Positions 32,989 to 42,051 of a stretch of 64,000 nucleotides of DNA are shown here, in pieces. Location of the stretch: the NCBI RefSeq assembly GCF_042680805.1, contig NZ_JBHUEM010000021.1, positions 1-64,000 on the forward strand, in the 5' to 3' direction. How positions within the stretch are numbered: position 1 is the stretch's first letter; the number at the start of each line of letters is the position of its first letter. This DNA comes from Bacillus_CJ salitolerans (lineage in GTDB: Bacteria > Bacillota > Bacilli > Bacillales > SA4). The notes beneath the pieces are model-generated. The model did not search any database, had not been told where the DNA came from, and saw only the letters and a list, made by a program, of their open reading frames with translations. Position numbers and translations under genes: made by a program.

Positions 32989-34251
32989 ATGATGTATAAG
33001 CTATTAAACGGAACTGACGTAGAAAATATACCACACGTTTTATTTATAGGGGGATGGACAAAGCCTATACAAGATGCTTTAGACAGGGGCTTTACTGTTT
33101 CGTATATAGGGTCTTACACTAAACACATATATTTCGATGGAACTATCTTAGAAGAGTGTTTCTATAAAAAAGATATAGATACAACAAACATACCCGTGTG
33201 TGTATACTATGCTGAAGAATTGTACAAAGAGAAACCGTTTGATGTGGTTGTATCTTTCAACGAGGCAGCCTTAGATACGGCTGGCATAATTGCCAAGATT
33301 TTTAATGTTAAAGGATTTTCTTACAACGCTAATATGATAACCCGCAATAAAGACATGATGCGTAAAATTATAGCAGGCAAAGACTTTTCGATAGATTCGA
33401 TAGTTTGCAACAACATAAAAGACATTGATGAATTTTTGAACAAAAAAGATAGTATTATAATAAAACCCCCGATTGGCGCAGGTGGTAAAGGGGTATCTAA
33501 GCTAGACATGGGAGATGACGTAGAGGTATTTATTAAAGATAACGGTATTCAACTACCAATTTTAGTGGAAGAGTACGTTGAAGGTGACGTAGTTTATACG
33601 GTCGAAGCCGTTTCTTATAACAAAAAACATTCTATACTAGCTATATCAGCTGAAATATTTAAAGAAGATACGTTTATAATAAACTATACTATTATGCCGG
33701 CACCTATAGATGAATCTCAAAAAAAAATAATCATTGAGAAAGTAATGCTATTTTTGGATGACATACAACTGGAAGACGGCATTACTCATACAGAGGTAAA
33801 GATAGACAAACAAAATAAGCCAATAATCATAGAGTCTCAAGTCAGGATAGGTGGGGGTAATATTTGGAGAATGGTGGAACTAACAACCGGCATATCTCAA
33901 TTTGGATACTATTACGATACGTTAGCTACTCAGACTATAGATGAATTTAGATGTGTACCTTCAAAATGTCAAGCTATGTCTTTAAGCTTAATTCCAAAAC
34001 CAGGTTCTTTAAAAGAAATCAAGTATAAAGGGTTAGCTAACATATCCGAGATCGTATTAATTGATCTATTAGTAAAAGAGGGCGACACCATACCAACTAT
34101 TGTTGACAGTACAGGGCGCAAAGGATATATATTATTTACGGCTAATGATATAAAACATATGTATGAAGTTGCAGATAAAATATGTGACAATATAACGTTT
34201 ATTTATCAGGATTTGTCAGAATGGAAACCTTCTTTTAAAAAAAGTATATAA
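32989..34251 (+). CDS. ATP-grasp carboxylate-amine ligase
   Basis: About 420 residues (ATGs at 32983, 32989 and 32992 are possible; GAGGAG spacing favours the later two). ATP-grasp core: lid strand SIIIKPPIGAGGKGVSKL, ILVEEYVEGDVV, and the Mg/ATP-binding end THTEVKI...PIIIESQVRIGGG. Such stand-alone ligases join an amino acid carboxylate to an amine or another amino acid (compare BacD). With the MFS exporter next to it (compare BacE) it could make and export a small peptide, or modify and expel a toxin. Substrate unknown. Confidence 0.82.
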   Translation: MMYKLLNGTDVENIPHVLFIGGWTKPIQDALDRGFTVSYIGSYTKHIYFDGTILEECFYKKDIDTTNIPVCVYYAEELYKEKPFDVVVSFNEAALDTAGIIAKIFNVKGFSYNANMITRNKDMMRKIIAGKDFSIDSIVCNNIKDIDEFLNKKDSIIIKPPIGAGGKGVSKLDMGDDVEVFIKDNGIQLPILVEEYVEGDVVYTVEAVSYNKKHSILAISAEIFKEDTFIINYTIMPAPIDESQKKIIIEKVMLFLDDIQLEDGITHTEVKIDKQNKPIIIESQVRIGGGNIWRMVELTTGISQFGYYYDTLATQTIDEFRCVPSKCQAMSLSLIPKPGSLKEIKYKGLANISEIVLIDLLVKEGDTIPTIVDSTGRKGYILFTANDIKHMYEVADKICDNITFIYQDLSEWKPSFKKSI

Positions 34252-34264
34252 AAAAGGAATGTGG

Positions 34265-34346
34265 CACATGACTGGTCTATGTCAAGAAAAAGGATATCTT
34301 ATACTACGTGTGTCTATTAACAGAAAAATGGAAGACCAGTCACGTG
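34265..34346. repeat. 14-bp inverted repeat with 54-nt spacer
   Basis: CACATGACTGGTCT and AGACCAGTCACGTG (one mismatch). It lies 13 bp after the ATP-grasp stop. It could be a transposon scar or a weak terminator; there is no T run. Confidence 0.5.
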
Positions 34347-34496
34347 AATAATTTCATAGCTTTTCAAAAAAGAAACCAATTCAGAAAACAAATCGATGGG
34401 TAAGTTGCTTCAAGGAATATTCTTTAAAAAAGAAAAGATAAGAGGGATAATGAAAATGTATAAAACGCATGACAGAATCATGCAAACTTATTTTTT

Positions 34497-34856
34497 ATGT
34501 TGAACAATTTCATTAACCTCTTTACCTCCCTATCCCCGTTTCATACTGCGGATAAGACTTTTTGTTTCTTTATCCACACGATTAGATTCCGTAATTTTTT
34601 GCAAGGCTTTAAGGCGATTGCCCAGTTCAAAAAATACCATCCTTTAAAAGTTTCAATTTCCTATACGGATCCTTATCAAACCACAGCCATTCTAAAGACT
34701 TTTATCAATGTTAATAATCCCGAAGAATTATCCGATTTAACAAATTGGCTGCTTTTCCTAGGTGGGGATATCAGGATCAGGAAAGTGCCAGAAGAAGTCT
34801 TAGAAGGTATGCAAGAGAGATTATTTCAATGCTGCCCCATAAGCAGTGCCAGATAA
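34497..34856 (+). pseudogene. Possible C-terminal remnant of a WYL-domain regulator
   Basis: Only the second part looks like protein: KVSISYTDPYQTTAILKTFI and LTNWLLFLGGDIRIRKVPEE followed by VLEGMQERL. This fits the end of WYL/YafY-type regulators ('..LLsfG.eV.Vl.P.elre.i.e'). No HTH or WYL core upstream and no convincing start. The rest of 34350-35110 is AT-rich with one repeat-like AAGATAACGGGTCC at 35037. Confidence 0.4.
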
Positions 34857-35148
34857 ACCTCATATAGATGCATTCAGTGAAACGTATCACAGTGAAGCAT
34901 ATAACCACTTATGTAATTTCTTGTTATTTAGCGATTGACACAATTCTTGAATAAAAAGGCGTCAATTAAATATGTCTTTACACATTAAGATATTATATTT
35001 TGTTAAAGTAAAAAAGATTGTATATATTTTCACTTAAGATAACGGGTCCTATCCTCAAGCTCTTTATATAATTCAGTTAGTACATTAACCTATTATTAAA
35101 CAACATGATACAATGGGGAAAAATAGTATCTTAAAGGTAGTGTTTGTT

Positions 35149-35973
35149 TTGGAAATCTTGACTACTAAAGTCATGTTTATATCTTTATTCATAATAATGA
35201 TTCATAGTATAGAAACACTTGCTTATGCTGTTAGATTGTCCGGGGCAAGAGTGAAACTGATTGCCTCAGGATTATCATTGTTTAGTATGATGGTTATCAT
35301 CTCAAGAATGGCAAATATGATGCAGCAACCATTTACAGGAAGTATAGTTGATACAGCTCCTAAAGAGAATGTTCTACAATTCGTAGAAAATCAATATAGG
35401 ATCCTAATTGGAGCATCTACAGTAGGAACAATATTAGGCATTTTATTGCTACCAACCTTTGTTGCAATATTTTCAAGAGCAATTATTCACTTATCCAATG
35501 AACGAGGTTCAGTGTTGTCATTGGCTAAAAAGGGTCTCTCCCTTGAATATCTAAAAAGAGGTATTAAGCATTTAAGTTTCCCTAAATTCACATACTTAAA
35601 AGATATTAAATTTAGTGAAATTCCTAAGCAACTATTCTTATTTAATATGATTGTCACATCTGTCTATACAATTGGGGTTTTATCAGCACTTTATGCCTCG
35701 TTGTTGGCACCTGAAAGATATGGATCAACGATAATGGCTTCAGGGTTAATTAATGGCATAGCAACAATTTTATTATCGCTTTTTATCGATCCTAAAATAT
35801 CAGTGCTTGCAGATGATGTTGTCAATGGAAGAGGCAATTACTCAACACTTAAAGGAATATCTATTATGATGATTACATCAAGGTTACTAGGAACCCTAAT
35901 TGCTCAACTATTATTTATTCCTGGTGCAATGTATATTGCATGGGTTACAAAATTTTTAGTGATGTTCAACTAA
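35149..35973 (+). CDS. amj: Lipid II flippase Amj-like (YdaH family)
   Basis: Multi-pass membrane protein of ~274 residues. The start of the mature sequence (FIIMIHSIETLAYAVRLSGA) and LSLFSMMVIISRMANMMQQP are highly typical of Amj, the alternative lipid II flippase that replaces MurJ and is sigma-M dependent in B. subtilis. I prefer TTG 35149, 8 bases after AAAGGTAG; an ATG at 35113 is also in frame. No sigma-M-type promoter is obvious upstream. Confidence 0.85.
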   Translation: MEILTTKVMFISLFIIMIHSIETLAYAVRLSGARVKLIASGLSLFSMMVIISRMANMMQQPFTGSIVDTAPKENVLQFVENQYRILIGASTVGTILGILLLPTFVAIFSRAIIHLSNERGSVLSLAKKGLSLEYLKRGIKHLSFPKFTYLKDIKFSEIPKQLFLFNMIVTSVYTIGVLSALYASLLAPERYGSTIMASGLINGIATILLSLFIDPKISVLADDVVNGRGNYSTLKGISIMMITSRLLGTLIAQLLFIPGAMYIAWVTKFLVMFN

Positions 35974-36390
35974 AGTGGCAATAACTAAAGATGGTAGGTG
36001 AAGAAATGCCTGATAAAAAGGTAGAGGATTAAATCGTAAAGTGAAAAATATGGTAAAGAGAATTGTTCAGGCAACAACGTCCGAATTTCCTTCGGGATAT
36101 TGGCATCTACATTTACCCGTTGGACAAGGCTAATGTACTTCAATTTTTGAGAGCAAGACTTTAAGAACAGGAGTTGTCATTTCGGCAGCTCATTCTTATT
36201 CAGTTATAGTAGGTCAACAAGGATGTTAGGGTAAGAGGAATAATTAAATTAAATATACAACGATACAGAGAACCTAGAATGAAGTTGAGGTCCTTTTTTT
36301 AATGAACAACTACATCTTTTTAGTATGAAATCATAATTTGGAAGTATTCGTAAATACTAATCCCATATTTTTTATGGAGGTTGGCCATGA
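35974..36390 (+). other. Gene-poor stretch with small remnant
   Basis: Only a 26-codon open frame from ATG 36051 to TAA (MVKRIVQATTSEFPSGYWHL then HLPVGQG) looks peptide-like; it resembles a fragment of a longer gene rather than a real gene. A hairpin near 36170 (GAGTTGTCATTTCGGCAGCTC) is weak. Confidence 0.35.
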
Positions 36391-37467
36391 ATGGATACAA
36401 ATACATCGTCTCAGATAGACAAGGAATTAATTGAACAAGTAAAGGAACACCAGCAAAATAAAAAGTTAGCAGCATCAGAAATTGGTGATTTATTTGCTAA
36501 TTATCTTGGAGATTCTTTGTTTTGTTGTGTATTTGAGCATCACCTTCAAGTTGTAGAAGATGATGAAGTTAGGGATTTTATTGTTTTTGCGTTGAATACT
36601 TCAAAGGAACATCTTAACATGATTAAAGATATTTATACAAAGGAGAATATCCCCATTCCAATTGGTTTTGGTGGACAGGATGTTAGAAAGGACACACCAC
36701 GACTGTTCAGTGATATGTTTATGGTGTTTTATATCACAGAGATGTCTAGAGCAGGTTTAATGACATATGCGAATGCCCTCTCCGCTTCTTCAAGGCATGA
36801 TATTGTTGATTACTTTGATATGTGTATTCAAGACACAATTAAAATTTATAAAAAAGGGCTATATTTGTTACTTTCAAAAGGAATGGATATTATCCCCCCT
36901 AGCATCCCTTATCCTAAGAAGGTTGATTTTGTTGAGAATCAATCCTTTATTTCTTTAATAGCTGGTAAGTCTAGACCTGTAACTGCATTAGAAATTAAGC
37001 ATTTACAAATTAATATCAATACAAACACACTAGGAAAAGCCATGATGACTGCATTTAGCCAGGTTGCGTCTACTGATAAATTAAGAAAATATTTTCAAGA
37101 AGGAGCTTCATTAGCAGAAAGGCAAATTAAGCAATTGGGAGAAATACTTATGAATGAGAATCTCCCATCCCCTAAACTGATGGATACTCATATTACGGAT
37201 TCAACAACTTCACCATTTTCAGATAAGTTATTGATGTATCATACAGTTTTATCTAACGCAATTGGGATACAAAACTATGGTACAGCAGTTTCTAAAATAA
37301 TGAGACACGATATACATGCCCAGTTTGCGACGTTAACAGCAGGTATTATGAAATATGGGAATGAGGGCTTGAATATGATGATAAATCAGGGATGGTTAGA
37401 AGAACCACCTACTGCTGCTGATCGCCAAAAACTTTCTAACAATTCTATTGGAAGCAAACAGGAATGA
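36391..37467 (+). CDS. DUF3231 family protein
   Basis: 358 residues made of two homologous ferritin-like halves: EIGDLFANYLGDSLFCCVFE..HLQ in the first, ITDSTTSPFSDKLLMYHTVL in the second, each with helix pairs such as DVRKDTPRLFSDMF. Typical two-repeat DUF3231 protein of spore-formers, known only as spore or general-stress associated. ATG with GGAGG ~14 bases upstream. Confidence 0.85.
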   Translation: MDTNTSSQIDKELIEQVKEHQQNKKLAASEIGDLFANYLGDSLFCCVFEHHLQVVEDDEVRDFIVFALNTSKEHLNMIKDIYTKENIPIPIGFGGQDVRKDTPRLFSDMFMVFYITEMSRAGLMTYANALSASSRHDIVDYFDMCIQDTIKIYKKGLYLLLSKGMDIIPPSIPYPKKVDFVENQSFISLIAGKSRPVTALEIKHLQININTNTLGKAMMTAFSQVASTDKLRKYFQEGASLAERQIKQLGEILMNENLPSPKLMDTHITDSTTSPFSDKLLMYHTVLSNAIGIQNYGTAVSKIMRHDIHAQFATLTAGIMKYGNEGLNMMINQGWLEEPPTAADRQKLSNNSIGSKQE

Positions 37468-37479
37468 TGGGTTAATATT

Positions 37480-37913
37480 ATGAATAAAAAGCCTAAAAAA
37501 AAACAGAGGCTTTATTATGGAGTATAGCATTACCTGAATTCGGTCAATTTCTAAACGGAAGGATAGTCAAAGGGATTTTGCTTCTTATATTAGAGTTTCT
37601 TATAAATGTTCAAAGCAAGTTTAATTTAGCCATATTGATGTCATTTAATGGAGAAATCAATAACGCCATTGAAGTTACCAATTATCAATGGCTTATGTTT
37701 TATCCTTGTTTATATATGTTTGCGTTGTGGGATGCTTCCCGTGAAGCAGCAGGGGAAACCACTAGTTTTTCTTCTCTCCCATTTGTATGCGGAGCTTTTT
37801 TTGTCACAGGAGGTTTATTGTATTCCACGAAACTTAAGTTGTTTGGTTTGCTATTGGGCCCCGTTTTCTTGCCTATGGTCTTTTTAGTTCCAGGATTATT
37901 GATAGGGTTTTAA
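37480..37913 (+). pseudogene. Membrane protein gene with frameshift in an A9 run
   Basis: ATG 37480 opens MNKKPKKK, then the frame is lost in a run of nine A (37495-37503). One base out of phase, the reading continues as TEALLWSIALPEFGQFLNGR and then a three-to-four-helix membrane protein ending at 37913 (YQWLMFYPCLYMFALWDASR). Seven or ten A would restore it. It may be phase-variable, a mutation or a sequencing slip. The family is a common but unnamed bacillar membrane protein. Confidence 0.65.
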
Positions 37914-38249
37914 ATTTATTAGGCTTTTAATACTATCGAAACCCTTATAAGATACACATCACATTGAAAAGAAGCCAGCGATTGTTAAAAGGGTCAAGCT
38001 GGTTTTTTGGCTACTGGAGCAGATCAAGTAAAAACGGTCATTTGTTTTCAAGTACGTCATATTCTAAATCAACGATCTATATCGTTAGGAATCCAGACAA
38101 ATTGCAGCATGTCAAAATTCCAGTTCACGCTGGTGTGTAATTTTTTGTTAGGTTAAGAGACCCAATCGGAAACTATCATGGACACCTAGCTACTATTATT
38201 TGTATATACCTAGATTAATGGTGATAGCTGGCAAAGAGACATTTTTCTG

Positions 38250-38282
38250 AGCTTTGTTCCTTAGGAGGAAACAAAGCTTTTA
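38250..38282. terminator. Terminator-like hairpin
   Basis: AGCTTTGTTCC / GGAAACAAAGCT followed by TTTATTT. Another weaker one (CCAGC...GCTGGTTTTTT) lies at 37977-38010. Between them I see no gene. Confidence 0.65.
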
Positions 38283-38335
38283 TTTATGAATAAGAAATTA
38301 TTAATTTTGATTGTATCTTATTACAATGTCCTTTA

Positions 38336-38505
38336 GTAATCCGGCTCCAGCACCCAGCCAAGATGTAATGGCGACGATCTTTCCATTTCACCCTAGTCGA
38401 GGTCAGATAGAGTGAAACTTCCATCAGTGATTTTGTCTGATGGTTAATTGAACCTTTGCTTGTCGTGGCTAAACGGGGCGCTTGTGCCTTTTGTTCTTAG
38501 GTGAG
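38336..38505 (+). repeat. Dispersed intergenic element, copy B
   Basis: CCCAGCCAAGATGTAATGGC, GACGATCTTTCCATTTCACC, and the 3' block GGCTAAACGGGGCGCTTGTG followed by CCTTTTGTTCTTAGG. Closest to copy A at 1170-1372. Confidence 0.7.
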
Positions 38506-38594
38506 ATTACAAGAAGGAATATAAATACCCACATAGAATTGTAAATGATTGTAAGTGCAAATATTTGTGACGTAAGCGGGAGGTATAAAAGAAA

Positions 38595-39557
38595 ATGCCG
38601 ATTGATAATTTAAATGGACTCAGTAACGATTTACGAAATATAGAAAGAGAATTCAAACATAAGATTGAGCCGTATCGTACTGATTTATGGAAGTATTGTT
38701 ACAAGTTAACAAGATCCCCTTGGGATGCAGAAGATTTGGTTCAAGAAACGTTACTTAAGTCCTTATCTATGCTTGCAAAGCTATTCCAGCCAGTCAATAC
38801 AAAAGCGTATTTATTTAAAATTGCTACAAACCTTTGGATTGATCAAGTAAGAAAACACCATAATGTAATGCTTTTTGATGAACATTTGTTTCAACAAATC
38901 GACACTGATGAGGATCTGCACTTGTATGAAAATATTGAGATATTGGTAAAGGAGTTAACTCCGATACAATATGTCGTGTTACTATTAGCTGACTCTTTTC
39001 AATATAAAGGAAAGGAAATAGCCGAAATCCTTGCAACGACCGAGGGTGCGGTCCATACAAACTTAAGTAGAGCGAGAGATTGTTTGAGGAAGTCGAAAAG
39101 TAATGAGACGAAAAAGCATTCATCAAGGAAAAGTATCAATCGAGAGGTTACCACTAATTCTGAAATTGATGTGCTTCTAAAAGGATTTAGGGAGAAGGAT
39201 CCGGTATTGATTGCCTCGATCCTAGATGACAATGTTGTAACAGATATTACTCATTCAGGAGTTGAAATGGGTAAAAAGGAAACGTTAAAGAATTCCTTAA
39301 AGGATTGGACAGAAATTGTTCACACGCAGCACATTATCTATTCAGAATATGTAGAGCTGTGGGGAAGACCGGTTATATTGGAATTTGAAAGAAAACAAGA
39401 TCAAAAACTCTATCTCAATAATATTCATTTTTTCGAAATAATAGATAGTAAAGTTACATATTGGAAGTTTTATTGCTTTTCGTGGGATATCATGCAACTT
39501 GTAGCTAGAGAATTAGAAGTAGGATTAAATGCGGAATATTTTTATCATATTTTTTAA
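38595..39557 (+). CDS. ECF sigma factor with NTF2/SnoaL-like C-terminal domain
   Basis: 320 residues. Region 2: LWKYCYKLTRSPWDAEDLVQ followed by ETLL, and AYLFKIATNLWIDQVRK. Region 4: FQYKGKEIAEILATTEGAVH followed by TNLSRAR. After residue ~190 there is an extra ~130-residue domain (VLLKGFREKDPVLIASILDD) of SnoaL/NTF2 type. Such sigma factors (ECF41/SigJ-like) lack a separate anti-sigma gene; the tail regulates activity. The VOC gene behind it may be a target. Start follows GGGAGGT. Confidence 0.85.
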   Translation: MPIDNLNGLSNDLRNIEREFKHKIEPYRTDLWKYCYKLTRSPWDAEDLVQETLLKSLSMLAKLFQPVNTKAYLFKIATNLWIDQVRKHHNVMLFDEHLFQQIDTDEDLHLYENIEILVKELTPIQYVVLLLADSFQYKGKEIAEILATTEGAVHTNLSRARDCLRKSKSNETKKHSSRKSINREVTTNSEIDVLLKGFREKDPVLIASILDDNVVTDITHSGVEMGKKETLKNSLKDWTEIVHTQHIIYSEYVELWGRPVILEFERKQDQKLYLNNIHFFEIIDSKVTYWKFYCFSWDIMQLVARELEVGLNAEYFYHIF

Positions 39558-39642
39558 AATGTATTGTAAGATTTTCACTCCTTATTTCGTTATATAGGAT
39601 GAGATCAAACGCGTGATCTTAATAATAATGAGGAGTGTTATG

Positions 39643-40017
39643 ATGAACAGCCCAATTCAAAATCAAATCAATACTATTTTTGTACACGTATCCAATTTAG
39701 AAAGGTCTGTAGACTGGTACTCTAAGCTACTAGGTCAGGAATATGATGTAAATGAAGTGTTTAGACCTGTTTATAATATAAGGATACATGGATCGACAGG
39801 GTTAACCTTAGATGCAGGTCCAGGGGGAGTAGATAAAACACAGTCTCCTAGTGAGCATCCTTTGCTCAATTTTCATACAGATAACATTCACAATTCCTAT
39901 GAATATATAAAGAAATTAGGCTATGAAATAAAATCAGAAATCATAAGTTTTGATGACTTTTCATTTTTCACCATATGTGATCCTGATCAAAATGTCATAA
40001 TGATATGTACTGGATAA
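39643..40017 (+). CDS. VOC/glyoxalase-fold protein
   Basis: 124 residues from the second ATG (AGGAG seven bases upstream). Pattern NTIFVHVSNLERSVDWYSKL then LG at the N-terminus and FFTICDPDQNVIMICT at the end is the vicinal-oxygen-chelate half-module arrangement. The metal ligands H17, H79 (LNFHTD) and a C-terminal Asp/Glu-like position are only partly conserved, so activity is unclear. Follows the ECF sigma gene by 85 bp. Confidence 0.82.
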   Translation: MNSPIQNQINTIFVHVSNLERSVDWYSKLLGQEYDVNEVFRPVYNIRIHGSTGLTLDAGPGGVDKTQSPSEHPLLNFHTDNIHNSYEYIKKLGYEIKSEIISFDDFSFFTICDPDQNVIMICTG

Positions 40018-40071
40018 TGAATCATTTTAAGTGAAGTATAAACAGCCTTCATACTTATAGGAATAAAATAG

Positions 40072-40105
40072 AAGAGGAATCACAAAAAATGATTCCTCTT
40101 TTTTA
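40072..40105 (+). terminator. Terminator after VOC gene
   Basis: AGAGGAATCA / TGATTCCTCT with loop of A and a TTTTTT tail. Confidence 0.88.
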
Positions 40106-40248
40106 TCATTTCGACCTCTATTTATTATATCGTTTGCTAATTACAATTAAGCCCTAAAGATTTTAATTAACTGTATAGTTCGTAACTTGTTATTGTAAGC
40201 TGCTTAAGCAGAGTGTGCAACTGATTCTAAAGCCAATTTTTATGATTT

Positions 40249-40644
40249 TCACTTAGATTTATCACTAAACGTCCAGTAGTTATTCAGAAAAAAATTCACA
40301 AGCGGGATAACAATTACTGTCACAAGCTCTCCTATAAAGTAGTGTAAGGATAGTACAGAAATGATCAAATACATGATGCCAAAATTCATGAAAAAGCCGA
40401 TGGTGGCCACGGTTATAAATTTTACAAACTGAGCATGAGAGTAAGACCCTCCAAATGTATACGATTTATTTAACACATAAGAGAAGATAGTCATTAGGAC
40501 GAAGGAAATGCATGAGCCTAGCAAGGGCTTTATATTTAGCAGTTCAACAAAAATGAACATGGATAGAAAGTAGATAGAAGTACAGAGAATACCAACTAGA
40601 CTGTACCTCATGAACTTGTTTACAAGACTATTACGGACCAACAT
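40249..40644 (-). CDS. GtrA family membrane protein
   Basis: 131 residues with four membrane helices. KFMRYSLVGILCTSIYFLSM (GtrA start), NKSYTFGG and FLNNYWTF (the family's 'n..WtF' motif) are clear. GtrA proteins are thought to move lipid-linked sugars across the membrane for surface glycans. Single gene, divergent from the next. Confidence 0.85.
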   Translation of the reverse strand: MLVRNSLVNKFMRYSLVGILCTSIYFLSMFIFVELLNIKPLLGSCISFVLMTIFSYVLNKSYTFGGSYSHAQFVKFITVATIGFFMNFGIMYLIISVLSLHYFIGELVTVIVIPLVNFFLNNYWTFSDKSK

Positions 40645-40844
40645 AACATAATCCCCTTATAACCTTTACTTAATGTACCTCTTTTAATAACACTAATGAA
40701 ACACTGGTGGTTAGTACTTTCATTTCCCCATAGTTTTCCAAGTTGAGTTCTTTTCCAAAATATCAAAGTTGTTTATAAAGGAAAACCACAACAAAATGTA
40801 GTATATCAACATCAAATGGAAGATACAATTGAGGGGTGGAAAAA

Positions 40845-41579
40845 ATGCAACAAACAGCAATCGTCACAGTTACTCATGATCCAATTGGAAGGAATGTTGA
40901 TTTATTTCATGAATTACAAGAATGGATTGGAGATACTTATTCCGAATTTTTTATTACGATAAGTGAAGAATCTTCTCCTACGTTAATACATGAAGTCCAA
41001 AAGAGTAAATTCAACACAAAGATTATCCCTAAACTAGGGGCGGCCCATGCAAGAAGAGAAGCTGTAAAATTTGGTCTAGGGGGAACGAGTTCACATTTCC
41101 ATTACTGCGACTTTGATCGATTATTAACGTGGGCTCAGAACCATTTGAATGAATTAAAGAAAACTGTACAATTACTTCATCAGTTTGATTATTTGATTAT
41201 TGGTAGAACAAAGCGAGCATTTGCTACACATCCGATTGAATGGATTGAAACAGAAAAGATAACGAATAAGATTTGCTCCTTAGAGCTAGGTAGAGAAGTA
41301 GATATTACGGCAGGCTCATGTTCTTTTTCTCGAGTAGCAGGGGAATATATCCAACAACATTCTAAAGAAAAAATGACAGATGTAGAATGGCCCATGATCG
41401 TACATAGGATAGCAAATTTAGAAGTTGGTTATCACGCGGTTGAAGGATTAGAATATCATGAGAAAATAAATAGTGTAAATACACAGGTAAATGATACAGA
41501 GGCTTGGTTAAGTCGTCTTAAGTTAAGTCTAATTATTAGTGAGACAGCTTATAATGTTGGGAAAAAGAGAATCTACTAA
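40845..41579 (+). CDS. Glycosyltransferase-like hypothetical protein
   Basis: 244 residues from ATG 40845 with GAGGGG upstream. Rossmann-like start (TAIVTVTHDPIGRNVDLFHE), FFITISEESS, AAHARREAVKFGLGG and the acidic motif HYCDFDRLLTWAQ resemble a GT-A-type nucleotide-sugar site with D-x-D. ITAGSCSFSR and DVEWPMIVHR follow. Similar proteins are annotated as hypothetical or glycosyltransferase-like; the GtrA gene next door supports a surface-glycan link, but this is inference. Confidence 0.6.
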   Translation: MQQTAIVTVTHDPIGRNVDLFHELQEWIGDTYSEFFITISEESSPTLIHEVQKSKFNTKIIPKLGAAHARREAVKFGLGGTSSHFHYCDFDRLLTWAQNHLNELKKTVQLLHQFDYLIIGRTKRAFATHPIEWIETEKITNKICSLELGREVDITAGSCSFSRVAGEYIQQHSKEKMTDVEWPMIVHRIANLEVGYHAVEGLEYHEKINSVNTQVNDTEAWLSRLKLSLIISETAYNVGKKRIY

Positions 41580-41767
41580 ATTTGGTACATAAAGGGTCAA
41601 TAATCAATAAGGAATGTTTATGGAAGTGGTGCGCCAACTACATATAATCACAAACAAAGCTCAAAAGTAATAATGTACAGCTGAAAGGTATGGAGAAGGC
41701 ATGTCCTTCATACCTGATCCTGAATATATATTGACAGACTTATTCAAAATGATAATAAAGGGTACGG

Positions 41768-41869
41768 ATGCTAGATACAGAAGGAAATGTAATGTTCAAT
41801 GTCGTAAATGGCAACTGGGGACAGGACTTAACTGAGACCGAGAAAAAATATCCGCCGCAAGGAATATGA
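41768..41869 (+). pseudogene. Short coding remnant
   Basis: 33 residues (MLDTEGNVMFNVVNGNWGQD then LTETEKKYPPQG) look like the end of a decayed gene; no ribosome site. The rest of 41580-42050 holds a faint repeat core (AAAGGGTCAATAATCAATAAG) at 41591 and a terminator. Confidence 0.35.
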
Positions 41870-41898
41870 GAAATTAATGAACAAATAGTCTTGATTGT

Positions 41899-41935
41899 AG
41901 CTCTACTTAATTATAAGTAGGGCTCATTTTTATTT
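41899..41935 (+). terminator. Terminator-like hairpin
   Basis: AGCTCTACTT / AAGTAGGGCT with TCATTTTTATTT after it. Confidence 0.7.
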
Positions 41936-42051
41936 AAGAATCATATACTAATATAAAAAGTAGGAGACGACACTTTTCTACATCAGAATTTTTGATTAAT
42001 GTTACAAAACTCTGATAAAATAAATGATAAGTAACATTACGGAGGAATAAG

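Noticed and set aside
36051..36131. Small ORF with GYWHLHLPVG
   Set aside because: Too short, no ribosome site, likely a fragment; kept only as a note on the gap.
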